NCBI RefSeq assembly: GCF_001661075.1
Contig: NZ_CP014870.1
Span: 5,213,703 to 5,277,702, forward strand
DNA: 64,000 nucleotides
Source of the DNA: Pseudomonas silesiensis
Lineage (GTDB): Bacteria; Pseudomonadota; Gammaproteobacteria; Pseudomonadales; Pseudomonadaceae
Direction: 5' to 3'
Shown: in pieces, positions 31,456 through 42,576 of the stretch
Layout: every line of letters starts with the position of its first letter
Numbering within the stretch: the first letter of the stretch is position 1
Program-made: the position numbers and the translations under genes
Notes under the pieces: model-generated
The model's input: only the letters and a program-made list of their open reading frames with translations
The model's database searches: none
Told to the model about the DNA's origin: nothing

Positions 31456-33501
31456 ATGAACCTGATGCCATTGCGCCAGCGCCTCGAAAACCTTCCCGTC
31501 GGCCAGAAATTGCTGGCCGCCCTGCTGGTGCTGTTGACCACAGTCCTGCTGGTCGCCAACCTGACGTTTATCAGCGCCGCGTACTACATTTCCCAGGAAA
31601 GCATGGCCCCCCAGGCCTTGCAGACCATCGGCCGCCTGGTGTCCAACCCGAGCCTGGTGTCCGACGCCCTGAAGTCGCCGCAAAGCGCCGAACGCCTGCT
31701 CAACGAACTCAACAGCTATTCCCCCCTGCGCGCAGCGGCCCTTTATGACGGCAAGGGCGAGCGACTGGCGCAGCTGCAGCATGGTGAAAATCTGAAGCTG
31801 CCAGAGCGCTACCGGCACATCGAATCCTGGCAGGCCACCGAGTTTCGCAGCAATCAAGTGATCACCCTGCCCCGCCCGGGCACTGCGCCAGGGCACCTGC
31901 TGCTGGTGGCCAGCAGCGAATTGCCGATGGCGTTCTACACCGGCACCCTGACCGCCAGCCTCGGGATCCTGATCTTCAGTGTGCTCTTGTGGCTGGTGAT
32001 TGCCCGGCAGATCAAACGGTTGATCACCCGGCCGATCCATCAACTCGAAGAATTGTCCCGGCAAGTGACCCGGGAGGAGAACTACGCCCTGCGCGCCTCT
32101 CGCGGCAACCATGATGAAATCGGTAGCCTTGCCGAGGCGTTCAACACCATGCTCTCGCGCATCGAGGCCAGGGAACAGCAACTCAAACGGGCTCGGGACG
32201 ATTCCCAGGCCGCGTACGACCAGGCCCAGGGCCTGGCCGAAGAAACCCGTCATACCAATCGCAAGCTGGAACTGGAAGTCCAGGTGCGCAGCAAGATCGA
32301 AAAGAAGCTCACCGGATTCCAGAACTACCTCAACAGCATTATCGACTCCATGCCCTCGGCATTGATTGCTCTCGATGAACAACTCTATGTCACCCAGTGG
32401 AATCAGGAGGCCAGCGCCCTGTCCGGCACGCGCCTGGACGAGGCCTTGAACCAGCCGATCTTCCTCGCCTTCGAACCGCTCAAGCCGTTTTTGCCACAGC
32501 TCAAGCTAACCGTCGAACAGCATACGGTGGCCAAGATCGAGCGCGTGACCTGGTTCAAGGACGAAGAACCCAGGCACTACGCCCTGACGTTCTATCCGCT
32601 GATGGGCGGCGCCGGGCGTGGCGTGGTGATCCGGATCGACGACATCACCCAGCGCCTGTCCCTGGAAGAAATGATGGTGCAGTCGGAAAAAATGCTGTCG
32701 GTTGGCGGTCTCGCCGCCGGCATGGCCCACGAGATCAACAACCCGTTGGGGGCGATCCTGCACAACGTGCAAAACATTCGTCGACGCCTGTCCCCCGACC
32801 TGCCGAAAAACCTTGAACAGGCCGAGCAAATCGGCGTTCAACTGGAAACGGTCAACCGGTACCTGCAAGCGCGGGAAGTGCCGCAGTTGCTCGATGGCAT
32901 TCAACAGGCGGGGGCCCGGGCGGCGAAGATCGTTACCCACATGCTCAGCTTCAGCCGCCGCAGCACCCGGCAGATGGCGCCGTGCGACCTGCCGGCGTTG
33001 ATCGATCAAGCGGTGGAAATTGCCGGAAACGACTTCGACCTGGCGATCGGTTTCGATTTCAAGGGCCAGGCGATCATCCGCCAGTTCGATCCGCAACTCG
33101 GCCCGGTACCCGGCACCGCCAACGAACTGGAGCAAGTGTTGCTCAACCTGTTGAAAAACGCCGCCCAAGCGATTCACCAACGCGAAGACGACCGGGAACC
33201 GGGGCGGATCATTTTGCGCACCCGGCTGAATCCTCCCTGGGCGGAAATCCAGGTCGAGGACAATGGCATCGGCATGAGCGAGAGCGTTCGCAAGCGTACC
33301 TTCGAGCCATTCTTTACCACCAAGGAAATCGGCCAGGGCACCGGCCTTGGCTTGTCGGTTTCATATTTCATCATCACCAATAACCACAAGGGCCAGATGG
33401 AAGTGCAATCGACCCTGGGCCAAGGCACCTGCTTTACCTTGCGCCTGCCCTTGGCGGGCACCCCGCTCGTCTCTCAAGAACTCAATCAGCTATCGAGGTA
33501 A
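31456..33501 (+). CDS. Membrane sensor histidine kinase, orphan
   Basis: A 681-residue kinase. TM1 is at about 19-41, a periplasmic sensor domain at about 45-155, TM2 at about 157-180, HAMP at about 181-235, a coiled coil to about 285 and a PAS domain at about 290-400. HisKA carries the phosphorylated His at about 425 in MAHEINNPLG. The HATPase has NELEQVLLNLLKNA, DNGIGMS and GQGTGLGLS. No response regulator gene is adjacent. The P. aeruginosa gene at the syntenic place (PA4398 as I recall) affects swarming and biofilm. It stops 2 bases before the adenosyltransferase gene. Confidence 0.92.
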   Translation: MNLMPLRQRLENLPVGQKLLAALLVLLTTVLLVANLTFISAAYYISQESMAPQALQTIGRLVSNPSLVSDALKSPQSAERLLNELNSYSPLRAAALYDGKGERLAQLQHGENLKLPERYRHIESWQATEFRSNQVITLPRPGTAPGHLLLVASSELPMAFYTGTLTASLGILIFSVLLWLVIARQIKRLITRPIHQLEELSRQVTREENYALRASRGNHDEIGSLAEAFNTMLSRIEAREQQLKRARDDSQAAYDQAQGLAEETRHTNRKLELEVQVRSKIEKKLTGFQNYLNSIIDSMPSALIALDEQLYVTQWNQEASALSGTRLDEALNQPIFLAFEPLKPFLPQLKLTVEQHTVAKIERVTWFKDEEPRHYALTFYPLMGGAGRGVVIRIDDITQRLSLEEMMVQSEKMLSVGGLAAGMAHEINNPLGAILHNVQNIRRRLSPDLPKNLEQAEQIGVQLETVNRYLQAREVPQLLDGIQQAGARAAKIVTHMLSFSRRSTRQMAPCDLPALIDQAVEIAGNDFDLAIGFDFKGQAIIRQFDPQLGPVPGTANELEQVLLNLLKNAAQAIHQREDDREPGRIILRTRLNPPWAEIQVEDNGIGMSESVRKRTFEPFFTTKEIGQGTGLGLSVSYFIITNNHKGQMEVQSTLGQGTCFTLRLPLAGTPLVSQELNQLSR

Positions 33502-33503
33502 CC

Positions 33504-34097
33504 ATGGGCTTTCGCTTGTCGAAGATTTACACCCGCACCGGCGACAAAGGCGAAACCGGACTGGGCGACGGTCGCCGCGTGCCCAAGGACCATCCGCGGA
33601 TCGAGGCCATTGGCGAAGTCGATACGCTGAACAGTCAGGTCGGCGTGCTGTTGGCCGGGTTGGCGGCGGAAAGTGACGTATATCCTGGGTTGAACGAGGT
33701 CATCGAGGTCTTGGCGCCTTGCCAGCATCGCTTGTTCGACTTGGGTGGCGAACTGGCGATGCCGGTGTATCAGGCATTGAATCTGGCGGAGATCGAGCGG
33801 CTGGAAACGGCGATCGACCTGTGGAATGAAGAGCTCGGGCCGCTGGAGAACTTCATCTTGCCAGGTGGCTCGGCGTTGATAGCCCAGGCCCATGTCTGCC
33901 GCAGCCTGGCGCGCACGGCCGAGCGGCGGTGTCAGCAGTTGAATGCGGTCGAGCCGTTGGCCGGCGTCGGGCTGGCCTATATCAATCGGTTGTCGGATTT
34001 GTTGTTTGTGGTGGCGAGGTTGATTGCGAAGCGGCAGGGGGTGGCGGAAATCCTTTGGCAGCCCGCGGCGAAACCAGGGGGTTTAGTCGACGCCTGA
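33504..34097 (+). CDS. Cob(I)alamin adenosyltransferase, PduO type
   Basis: A 197-residue PduO-type ATP:corrinoid adenosyltransferase. The ATP-binding N-terminus KIYTRTGDKGETGLGDGRRV is diagnostic, and the C-terminal helices include ARTAERRCQQL and INRLSDLLFVVARL, the conserved cobalamin-side motifs. It makes adenosylcobalamin from cob(I)alamin and ATP. It starts two bases after the sensor kinase stop, so it is co-transcribed with panE and the kinase, an odd functional mix that is nevertheless conserved in Pseudomonas as far as I recall. Confidence 0.93.
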   Translation: MGFRLSKIYTRTGDKGETGLGDGRRVPKDHPRIEAIGEVDTLNSQVGVLLAGLAAESDVYPGLNEVIEVLAPCQHRLFDLGGELAMPVYQALNLAEIERLETAIDLWNEELGPLENFILPGGSALIAQAHVCRSLARTAERRCQQLNAVEPLAGVGLAYINRLSDLLFVVARLIAKRQGVAEILWQPAAKPGGLVDA

Positions 34098-34103
34098 CAG
34101 GCC

Positions 34104-34195
34104 GCCATCGCGAGCAAGCTCGCTCCCACAGTGGATCGCATTTCTTCAGGAAGAACTCGGTCCACTGTGGGAGCGAGCTTGCTCGCGATGAGGCC
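34104..34195. repeat. REPIN, GAGCGAGCTTGCTC subtype
   Basis: GCCATCGCGAGCAAGCTCGCTCCCACAGTGGA at the left and TCCACTGTGGGAGCGAGCTTGCTCGCGATGAGGC at the right form an inverted pair. The core is CGAGCTTGCTCG rather than CGGGCTTGC. It separates convergent genes. Confidence 0.92.
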
Positions 34196-34213
34196 GGCAG
34201 CCTCACAGCAGGA

Positions 34214-35158
34214 TCAAGCCCCAGGCCAGAACGCCCGAATCCCCGCCACACCCTGCGCCCCGGCTTCCCAGGCTTTCTGTTGCTCCGCGGGGCCAACACC
34301 ACCGAGCAAGAACACCGGCCTGCTGAAACCTTCGATCAACGCCGAGGCCTGTTCCCAACCCAACGGCAGTGCATCCGGATGGGTCATGGTCGGCTGCACC
34401 GGCGACAGGGTCACAAAGTCCACCCCCATCTGTTCGGCCAACGCCAGTTCTTCAGCGTCATGGCATGACGCCGCCAACCAGCGCGATGCCGGTAGCGGGC
34501 GGCCCGCCGCCGCGTACTTGCGCAGTTGCTTTGAGGTGATGTGCCAGCCGGCAGACGGAAAATCGCCCAGCCATTCGAACGGCCCCTTGATCATCAACTG
34601 CGCCTTGCCGGCACAGAGCCCTGCAGCATCTACCGCCAGATCGCGGTACTTCGGATCGTAGCCGTTGGGTGCCCGCAGCTGGATCAGCTTGATGCCGCTC
34701 GCAATGGCTTTCTGGATGCCCCGCAGCAGCGCCGGCGTTTCCAGGTTTTCAGGGGTGATCAGGTACTGCGCCGGAAGCCGTGCCGCGGCAACGATTGGCT
34801 GGTTGGCCGCCGGGAACTCGTAGTTCGGCAGGTCGCGGGGCGCTACCCATTCCAAGGGCTGGCCTTCGGCGCCGTGAGGCTCCCCGGAAAAGCCCGAGAC
34901 TTCCCAGACATCCAGCAACACCTGCTTGTCGGGGTAATCGTGCCGCACCTTGATCAACGGGCGCGCCACGCTGACCACGATGCCCAACTCTTCATGGAGT
35001 TCGCGGGCCAGGGCAATTTCAACGGATTCGTCGTCCTCGACCTTGCCACCTGGAAACTCCCACAGCCCACCCTGATGCTGGGTATCGGCACGGCGGGCGA
35101 TGAGGATCTTGCCGCTGCTATCGCGGATGACGGCGGCGGCTACGTGCACTCGCTTCAC
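34214..35158 (-). CDS. mutT: Nudix hydrolase fused to ThiE-like domain
   Basis: A 314-residue two-domain protein. Residues 1-130 are a MutT-type Nudix domain with a complete box (GGKVEDDESVEIALARELHE, then ELGI), expected to sanitise 8-oxo-dGTP. Residues about 140-314 resemble thiamine-phosphate synthase/TenI, but key ThiE residues look degenerate: the region matching the Asn-Asp-Arg and GVHLGQ motifs reads KGPFEWLGD and GWHITSKQL. So ThiE activity is doubtful. The start is GTG at 35158, overlapping the gst stop codon in GTGA and preceded by GGAGGAGGTC. The fusion is typical of gammaproteobacteria. Confidence 0.9.
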   Translation of the reverse strand: MKRVHVAAAVIRDSSGKILIARRADTQHQGGLWEFPGGKVEDDESVEIALARELHEELGIVVSVARPLIKVRHDYPDKQVLLDVWEVSGFSGEPHGAEGQPLEWVAPRDLPNYEFPAANQPIVAAARLPAQYLITPENLETPALLRGIQKAIASGIKLIQLRAPNGYDPKYRDLAVDAAGLCAGKAQLMIKGPFEWLGDFPSAGWHITSKQLRKYAAAGRPLPASRWLAASCHDAEELALAEQMGVDFVTLSPVQPTMTHPDALPLGWEQASALIEGFSRPVFLLGGVGPAEQQKAWEAGAQGVAGIRAFWPGA

Positions 35159-35787
35159 TGACCGACCTCCTCCAGACCTGCTTTCTGCCACGCCTTGAAG
35201 GCTGGCCATTGGTAGATCGTGTTGATGTAGGTTTCATCCGCGGGGGGCAGCTTCACCCGATAAGTGCGCAGGCGTACCGCGATCGGCGCAAAAAACGCGT
35301 CGGCCAGGGTCGCGCCGCCAAACAGGAATGGACCGGTTTCGGCCGCGACGGCGCGGCATTCGGCCCACAACGCCAGCATGCGTTCGATGTCTGCCTGCAC
35401 GTCCACCGGCATCGGCGATAGCGGGGCGTCGTGGCTCAGGTCGAATGGCATATGGTTGCGCATGGCGAAGAACCCGGAATGCATCTGCGCACACGCCGAA
35501 CGCGCCTGGGCGCGGGCGGCGGTGTCTTTGGGCCAGAGCCCGGCGTCGGGGAACTGTTCGGCCAGGTATTCGGCAATCGCCAGGGAATCGGCGATGGTGC
35601 CGTGCTCGGTTTTCAGCAGCGGCACTTTCGCGGTGGGCGAATGCTTGAGCAGGCGTTCACGGGTGTCTGGTTGGTTGAGCTTGATCAGTTCTTCGGTGTA
35701 GGGGGCGCCGGCCAGGTCGAGGGCCAAGGCGCCGCGCAGGGACCAGGAGGAATGCAGTTTGTCGCCGATGATCAGGTGGAGGCTCAT
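35155..35787 (-). CDS. Glutathione S-transferase family protein
   Basis: A 210-residue GST. The N-terminal thioredoxin-like domain has HSSWSLRGALAL (catalytic Ser candidate in SSWS), the cis-Pro segment AKVPLL and the glutathione-binding ADSLAIAEYLAE. The all-helical C-terminal domain has GGATLADAFFAPIA, the usual N-capping box. Substrate is unknown; maleylacetoacetate isomerase-like members share this layout. It overlaps the mutT-like gene by four bases (GTGA), forming a two-gene operon. Confidence 0.9.
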   Translation of the reverse strand: MSLHLIIGDKLHSSWSLRGALALDLAGAPYTEELIKLNQPDTRERLLKHSPTAKVPLLKTEHGTIADSLAIAEYLAEQFPDAGLWPKDTAARAQARSACAQMHSGFFAMRNHMPFDLSHDAPLSPMPVDVQADIERMLALWAECRAVAAETGPFLFGGATLADAFFAPIAVRLRTYRVKLPPADETYINTIYQWPAFKAWQKAGLEEVGQ

Positions 35788-35841
35788 GTTCGGGACCTTT
35801 TGATGAGGGGTACGGGCCAGAAACTTTGTGTCTGGTCGTCC

Positions 35842-35931
35842 GCCTTCGCGAGCAAGCCCGCTCCCACATTTTGACCGAGTTCCTCCAGAAGAAATGCGAT
35901 CGAATGTGGGAACGGGCTTGCTCGCGAATGG
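35842..35931. repeat. REPIN
   Basis: CCTTCGCGAGCAAGCCCGCTCCCACATT and the inverted copy AATGTGGGAACGGGCTTGCTCGCGAATGG, which carries one substitution (GGGAACGGG). It lies between argJ (stop codon side) and gst (start codon side). Confidence 0.9.
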
Positions 35932-35952
35932 AGCGACTCGGTCTAGAGAGTA

Positions 35953-37170
35953 TTAAGTGCGGTACTCAGCGTTGATCTTGACGTACTCGTGGGACAAATC
36001 AGTGGTCCAGATGGTTTCGCTGCAATCGCCGCGACCCAGTTCGATGCGGATGGTGATTTCTTCCTGCTGCATCACCGCCGCGCCCTGGGCTTCGGTGTAG
36101 GTCGATGCGCGGGCGCCATGGCTGGCAATGCACACTTCGCCGAGGAACACGTCGATCTTGCTCACGTCCAGGTCCGGAACCCCGGCACGGCCGACGGCGG
36201 CCAGGATACGGCCCCAGTTAGGGTCGGAGGCGAACAGCGCGGTCTTGATCAACGGCGAGTGAGCCACGGTATAACCGACATCCAGGCATTCCTGGTGATT
36301 GCCGCCGCCGTTGACTTCAACGGTCACGAACTTGGTCGCACCTTCGCCGTCGCGGACGATGGCCTGGGCGACGTCCATGCACACTTCGAACACCGCCTGT
36401 TTCAGCTTGGCGAACAATTCTCCGCTGGCCTCAGTGATTTCCGGCAGCGCAGCCTGACCAGTGGCAATCAGCATGCAGCAGTCGTTGGTCGAGGTGTCGC
36501 CATCGATGGTGATGCGGTTGAACGACTTGTTGGCGCCGTCCAGCATCAGGTTTTGCAGGACCTCACGCGCGACTTTGGCGTCGGTGGCGATGTAGCCGAG
36601 CATGGTCGCCATGTTCGGACGGATCATCCCCGCGCCTTTGCTGATGCCTGTGACGGTGATGGTCACGCCGCCATGCTCGAACTGGCGGCTTGCGCCTTTT
36701 GGCAACGTATCGGTGGTCATGATGCCGATGGCGGCAGCTTCCCAGTTGTTGACCGACAGATCATCCAGCGCAGCCTGCAAGGCGCCTTCGATCTTCTCGA
36801 CCGGAAGCGGCTCGCCGATCACGCCGGTGGAGTACGGCAGCACCTGGCTGGCATCGACGCCGGTCAGCTCAGCCAGTTTGGCGCAGGTGCGCTCGGCGGC
36901 GGCCAGACCGGGCTCACCGGTACCGGCGTTGGCATTGCCGGTGTTGGTCAGCAGATAACGCACCGGACCTTGCACTCGCTGCCTGGCCAGGATCACGGGC
37001 GCCGCGCAAAACGCGTTCAGGGTGAACACGCCTGCCACGGTGGAGCCTTCGGCACAGCGCATGACCACGACATCCTTGCGCCCGGGGCGCTTGATGCCGG
37101 CCGAAGCGATACCGAGTTCAAAACCGGCAACCGGGTGCAACGTTGGCAAAGGACCAAGACCAACAGCCAT
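35953..37170 (-). CDS. argJ: Glutamate N-acetyltransferase / N-acetyltransferase ArgJ
   Basis: A 405-residue ArgJ. It transfers acetyl from N-acetylornithine to glutamate (arginine synthesis recycling step) and in bifunctional forms also uses acetyl-CoA. The autocleavage site is in KGAGMIRPNMATML, between Ala and the nucleophile Thr, giving alpha and beta chains; TNTGNANAGTG is the oxyanion/substrate region. The ATG at 37170 after AAGGAGCG gives the family start MAVGLGPLPTL; the upstream extension is rejected. It is downstream of secA on the same strand with a terminator between. Confidence 0.96.
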   Translation of the reverse strand: MAVGLGPLPTLHPVAGFELGIASAGIKRPGRKDVVVMRCAEGSTVAGVFTLNAFCAAPVILARQRVQGPVRYLLTNTGNANAGTGEPGLAAAERTCAKLAELTGVDASQVLPYSTGVIGEPLPVEKIEGALQAALDDLSVNNWEAAAIGIMTTDTLPKGASRQFEHGGVTITVTGISKGAGMIRPNMATMLGYIATDAKVAREVLQNLMLDGANKSFNRITIDGDTSTNDCCMLIATGQAALPEITEASGELFAKLKQAVFEVCMDVAQAIVRDGEGATKFVTVEVNGGGNHQECLDVGYTVAHSPLIKTALFASDPNWGRILAAVGRAGVPDLDVSKIDVFLGEVCIASHGARASTYTEAQGAAVMQQEEITIRIELGRGDCSETIWTTDLSHEYVKINAEYRT

Positions 37171-37231
37171 GAAAGCGCTCCTTAAAAATGATGTCTTCAC
37201 CGCTTTCAGGAAGACGGTGGTGTTAAATGGC

Positions 37232-37264
37232 AAAACGCCGCGACGGCTGAAGCCGGTCGCGGCG
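37232..37264 (-). terminator. Intrinsic terminator of secA
   Basis: On the minus strand CGCCGCGACCGGCT-TC-AGCCGTCGCGGCG (one bulged base) is followed by TTTT. It lies 27 bases after the secA stop codon and 62 bases before argJ. Confidence 0.8.
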
Positions 37265-37290
37265 CGGGTATTTCAGCGTACAAACGGGTG

Positions 37291-40026
<2,736 letters not shown>

Positions 40027-40333
40027 ATCGGCAGGATCTTCCACACTAAAGGGATGGAGGGCGGCCCCGTGAGTCGCCCGTGCAGCCCTCATGGCCGCAT
40101 GCGAACGAGCATTCTACCCGGAAACGATGGTGAGGAAAGTGGCGTTATTCCACGATGCCGGCACAGCGCTGTGACGGGGCTCCCTTAAAATAAGGGCTTT
40201 TTGCTGAACTTCAAGCCGTTCACCACATAAGTTACTCGTTGATTTAATGGGTAAAGCGCTCGCAACGCAATGGCTCGGGCGCATGCGGCGCTTTCTGCTA
40301 CCATGGCCGCTCTGTTACTTCAGGTGTCTGATC
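40027..40333. other. Divergent promoter region between secA and dciA
   Basis: 307 bases with no gene. It must hold the secA promoter and leader (minus) and the dciA promoter (plus), neither of which I can place firmly. A hairpin with a T-tract at 40182-40202 is the only clear element. E. coli secA is translationally controlled by an upstream secM; no secM-like frame is seen here. Confidence 0.55.
40182..40202 (+). terminator. Terminator-like hairpin upstream of dciA
   Basis: CCCTTA-AAA-TAAGGG followed by CTTTTT: a 6-bp stem, triloop and T-run on the plus strand, about 130 bases before dciA. With no gene ending on the plus strand nearby, it may be a leader attenuator or a leftover terminator. 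Confidence 0.45.
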
Positions 40334-40789
40334 ATGGCATTTCGCCCTCTTACGGCCAGAGCACCCGCCGTTCTGCTTCGCGAAGCCAAACCGCTCAAAG
40401 CCATCTTCGGCCACGCTCAACGCCTGGGTCATTTGCAACGCCTGGTGGAAAGCCAGTTGCAGCCCGCGGCTCGCGAACACTGCCATGTGGCGTCGTGGCG
40501 CGAAGGCAGTTTGTTGCTGATTGTCACCGACGGTCACTGGGCCACTCGTTTGCGTTACCAGCAAAAGCGTCTGCAACGGCAATTGCAGCTGTTCGATGAG
40601 TTCGCCAGCCTGACGCGGATTCTGTTCAAGGTGCAGCCGCCCACGACTCAGCAAGGCGCGGCCGGCCATACCATCAGCTTGTCAACCGATGCGGGCGCGA
40701 CCATCCAGGCCACGGCCGACGGGATCACTGATCCGAATTTGCGGGCAGCGCTGGAGCGCCTTGCGGCCCACGCCAAACCAAAAACCTGA
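40334..40789 (+). CDS. dciA: DciA-type replicative helicase operator (DUF721)
   Basis: A 151-residue DUF721 protein beginning MAFRPLTARAPAVLLREAKP. The middle carries the domain core: a helix of LGHLQRLVESQLQPAAREHC, the strand VASWREGSLLLIVTDGHWATRLRYQQ, and the following helix. DUF721 proteins were renamed DciA and load or operate DnaB in bacteria lacking DnaC/DnaI, with P. aeruginosa DciA studied directly. The C-terminal 50 residues look disordered. ATG at 40334 is preceded by AGGTG; a longer frame upstream lacks homology. Divergent from secA, as in relatives. Confidence 0.88.
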   Translation: MAFRPLTARAPAVLLREAKPLKAIFGHAQRLGHLQRLVESQLQPAAREHCHVASWREGSLLLIVTDGHWATRLRYQQKRLQRQLQLFDEFASLTRILFKVQPPTTQQGAAGHTISLSTDAGATIQATADGITDPNLRAALERLAAHAKPKT

Positions 40790-40805
40790 AATCGACCCCC
40801 TCTAT

Positions 40806-40894
40806 GCAGGAGCGAGGCTTGCCCGCGAAGATGGCAGCGCGGTTTAACTGAATGACCTCGTTATCGTTCTTCGCGGGCAAGCCTCGCTCCTACA
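40806..40894. repeat. REPIN, GCGAGGCTTGCCCGCG subtype
   Basis: CAGGAGCGAGGCTTGCCCGCGAAGA and the inverted copy TCTTCGCGGGCAAGCCTCGCTCCTAC. This subtype (GAGCGAGGCTTGCCCGCG) differs from the main family in both core and tip. Confidence 0.88.
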
Positions 40895-40914
40895 AGGGGG
40901 GGTATCCAATGATT

Positions 40915-42402
40915 TTATCGGCGTTTGCTGCCGCCGAGCAATGAGCCCATCAACCCGCGTACCAATTGTCGGCCCAGCTGATTCGCCGCCTGTCGCATCG
41001 CCGATTTCAGTGCCTGCCCTGCCGCCGTGCCGAGGAATTCCCCGGCCTTGTCGGTGAAGCTCGGCTCCTCGGGCACGGGTTTGCCGGGTGCCGCGTCCGG
41101 CTCTGGCGCCAGCCCCTTACGCCCCATCAATACTTCATACGCCGATTCGCGATCGATCGGTTTGTCGTAGCGCCCCTTGAACGGAGAACCGGCGATCAGC
41201 AGCGTGCGTTCGGCCTCGGTAAGCGGTCCGATCCGCGATTGCGGCGGTGCAACCAGGACACGCTGGACCATTCCCGGCGTGCCCTTGTCTTGCAGGGTAC
41301 CGACCAGCGCCTCGCCGATGCCCAACTCCGTCAACACCGACAAGGCGTCGAATGCCGGGTTCGGCCGGAAGCCATCGGCCACCGCGCGCAGGGATTTCTG
41401 CTCCTTGGCCGTGAACGCGCGCAAGCCATGCTGGATGCGCAGGCCCAACTGAGCCAGGACGTTATCCGGCAAGTCGCCCGGCGATTGGGTGACGAAATAC
41501 ACCCCGACACCTTTGGAGCGAATCAGCCGCACGACCTGCTCCAGTCGGTCCTGCAAAGCCTTGGGCGTACCGGCGAACAACAGATGCGCCTCATCGAAAA
41601 ACAGCGCCAACAGGGGTTTGTCAGCATCCCCGCGCTCCGGCAGTTGCTCGAACAGTTCCGCCAGCAGCCACAACAGGAACGTTGCATAGACCTTCGGCGC
41701 TTCGTGGACCAGACGACTGGCATCGAGCAGGTGAATACGCCCGCGACCATCGGCGCCCGGCTGCAGGATATCTTCGAGTTGCAGCCCCGGCTCGCCAAAC
41801 AACGCTTCCGCCCCCTGTTGCTCCAGGGTCGCCAGACGCCGCAACAGGGCCTGGCTGGAACCGGTGGTCATCAGCGCGGCGTCGTCGCCCAGCAATTGAG
41901 GTTGATCACGCAGGTGATTGAGCAGCGCCTTCAAATCCTTCAGGTCCAGCAGCAACAGCCCTTCGCGGTCCGCGACCTTGAAGGCGGCATACAGCGCCGA
42001 CTGCTGGCTGTCGGTCAATTCCAGCAGGCTGCCCAGCAGCAACGGCCCCATTTCACTCAAGGTGGTGCGCAAGGGATGCCCGGACTCACCGTGAATATCC
42101 CACAGGGTCACCGGATACGCCTGGGGCCTGTGGTTCAGCCAGGGCATCCCGGCGATCCGCTCGGCGACCTTGCCCTGAGGGGTTCCGGCAGCGCCAAGGC
42201 CGCACAGGTCGCCTTTGATATCGGCCGCAAACACCGCCACGCCGGCATCGCTGAAGGCTTCGGCCAGGCGTTGCAAGGTGACGGTCTTGCCGGTGCCGGT
42301 GGCGCCCGCCACCAGGCCATGACGGTTGGCCAGGCGCATGGCCTGGGCGATCGGCTGTCCCGTGAGATCGGCACCGATAACGAGTTGCAGTGAATCAGGC
42401 AT
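40915..42402 (-). CDS. HerA-like ATPase (DUF853)
   Basis: A 495-residue HerA/FtsK-superfamily ATPase of the DUF853 (YjgR) type. Walker A is GATGTGKTVTLQ near residue 35; Walker B is ALFFDEAHLLF near 255; and the arginine-finger region is near the C-terminal part. The C-terminal 60 residues are Pro/Glu-rich then Gly/Arg-rich. DUF853 proteins are widely conserved, but their role is unsettled; HerA relatives pump DNA in end-resection. In P. aeruginosa, as I recall, a homologue sits among the pctA/B/C chemoreceptor genes, as it does next to a Pct-like receptor here. Confidence 0.88.
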   Translation of the reverse strand: MPDSLQLVIGADLTGQPIAQAMRLANRHGLVAGATGTGKTVTLQRLAEAFSDAGVAVFAADIKGDLCGLGAAGTPQGKVAERIAGMPWLNHRPQAYPVTLWDIHGESGHPLRTTLSEMGPLLLGSLLELTDSQQSALYAAFKVADREGLLLLDLKDLKALLNHLRDQPQLLGDDAALMTTGSSQALLRRLATLEQQGAEALFGEPGLQLEDILQPGADGRGRIHLLDASRLVHEAPKVYATFLLWLLAELFEQLPERGDADKPLLALFFDEAHLLFAGTPKALQDRLEQVVRLIRSKGVGVYFVTQSPGDLPDNVLAQLGLRIQHGLRAFTAKEQKSLRAVADGFRPNPAFDALSVLTELGIGEALVGTLQDKGTPGMVQRVLVAPPQSRIGPLTEAERTLLIAGSPFKGRYDKPIDRESAYEVLMGRKGLAPEPDAAPGKPVPEEPSFTDKAGEFLGTAAGQALKSAMRQAANQLGRQLVRGLMGSLLGGSKRR

Positions 42403-42418
42403 TTTGTCACCCCATGAT

Positions 42419-42445
42419 TAATCTTTGATCCTTCACGGCCGATAT
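42419..42445 (+). promoter_or_regulatory. Sigma-28 (FliA) promoter of the chemoreceptor
   Basis: TAATCTTT (42419-42426), 11 bases, then GCCGATAT (42438-42445). The FliA consensus is TAAAGTTT-N11-GCCGATAA: six of eight -35 bases and seven of eight -10 bases match with exact spacing. It faces the chemoreceptor gene, giving a leader of about 125 bases. Confidence 0.8.
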
Positions 42446-42576
42446 AAAAGACTGAAAAGCGTCGGTAATTCCCTAAGGAGAGTACGGAAATATCAGCTTG
42501 TTTTCACTGCCGCCCATTGTGCGCTCCTTAATAAAAGCACGCCTTTGGCACCAAGACCTAAGCGGAACCCCAAGCC

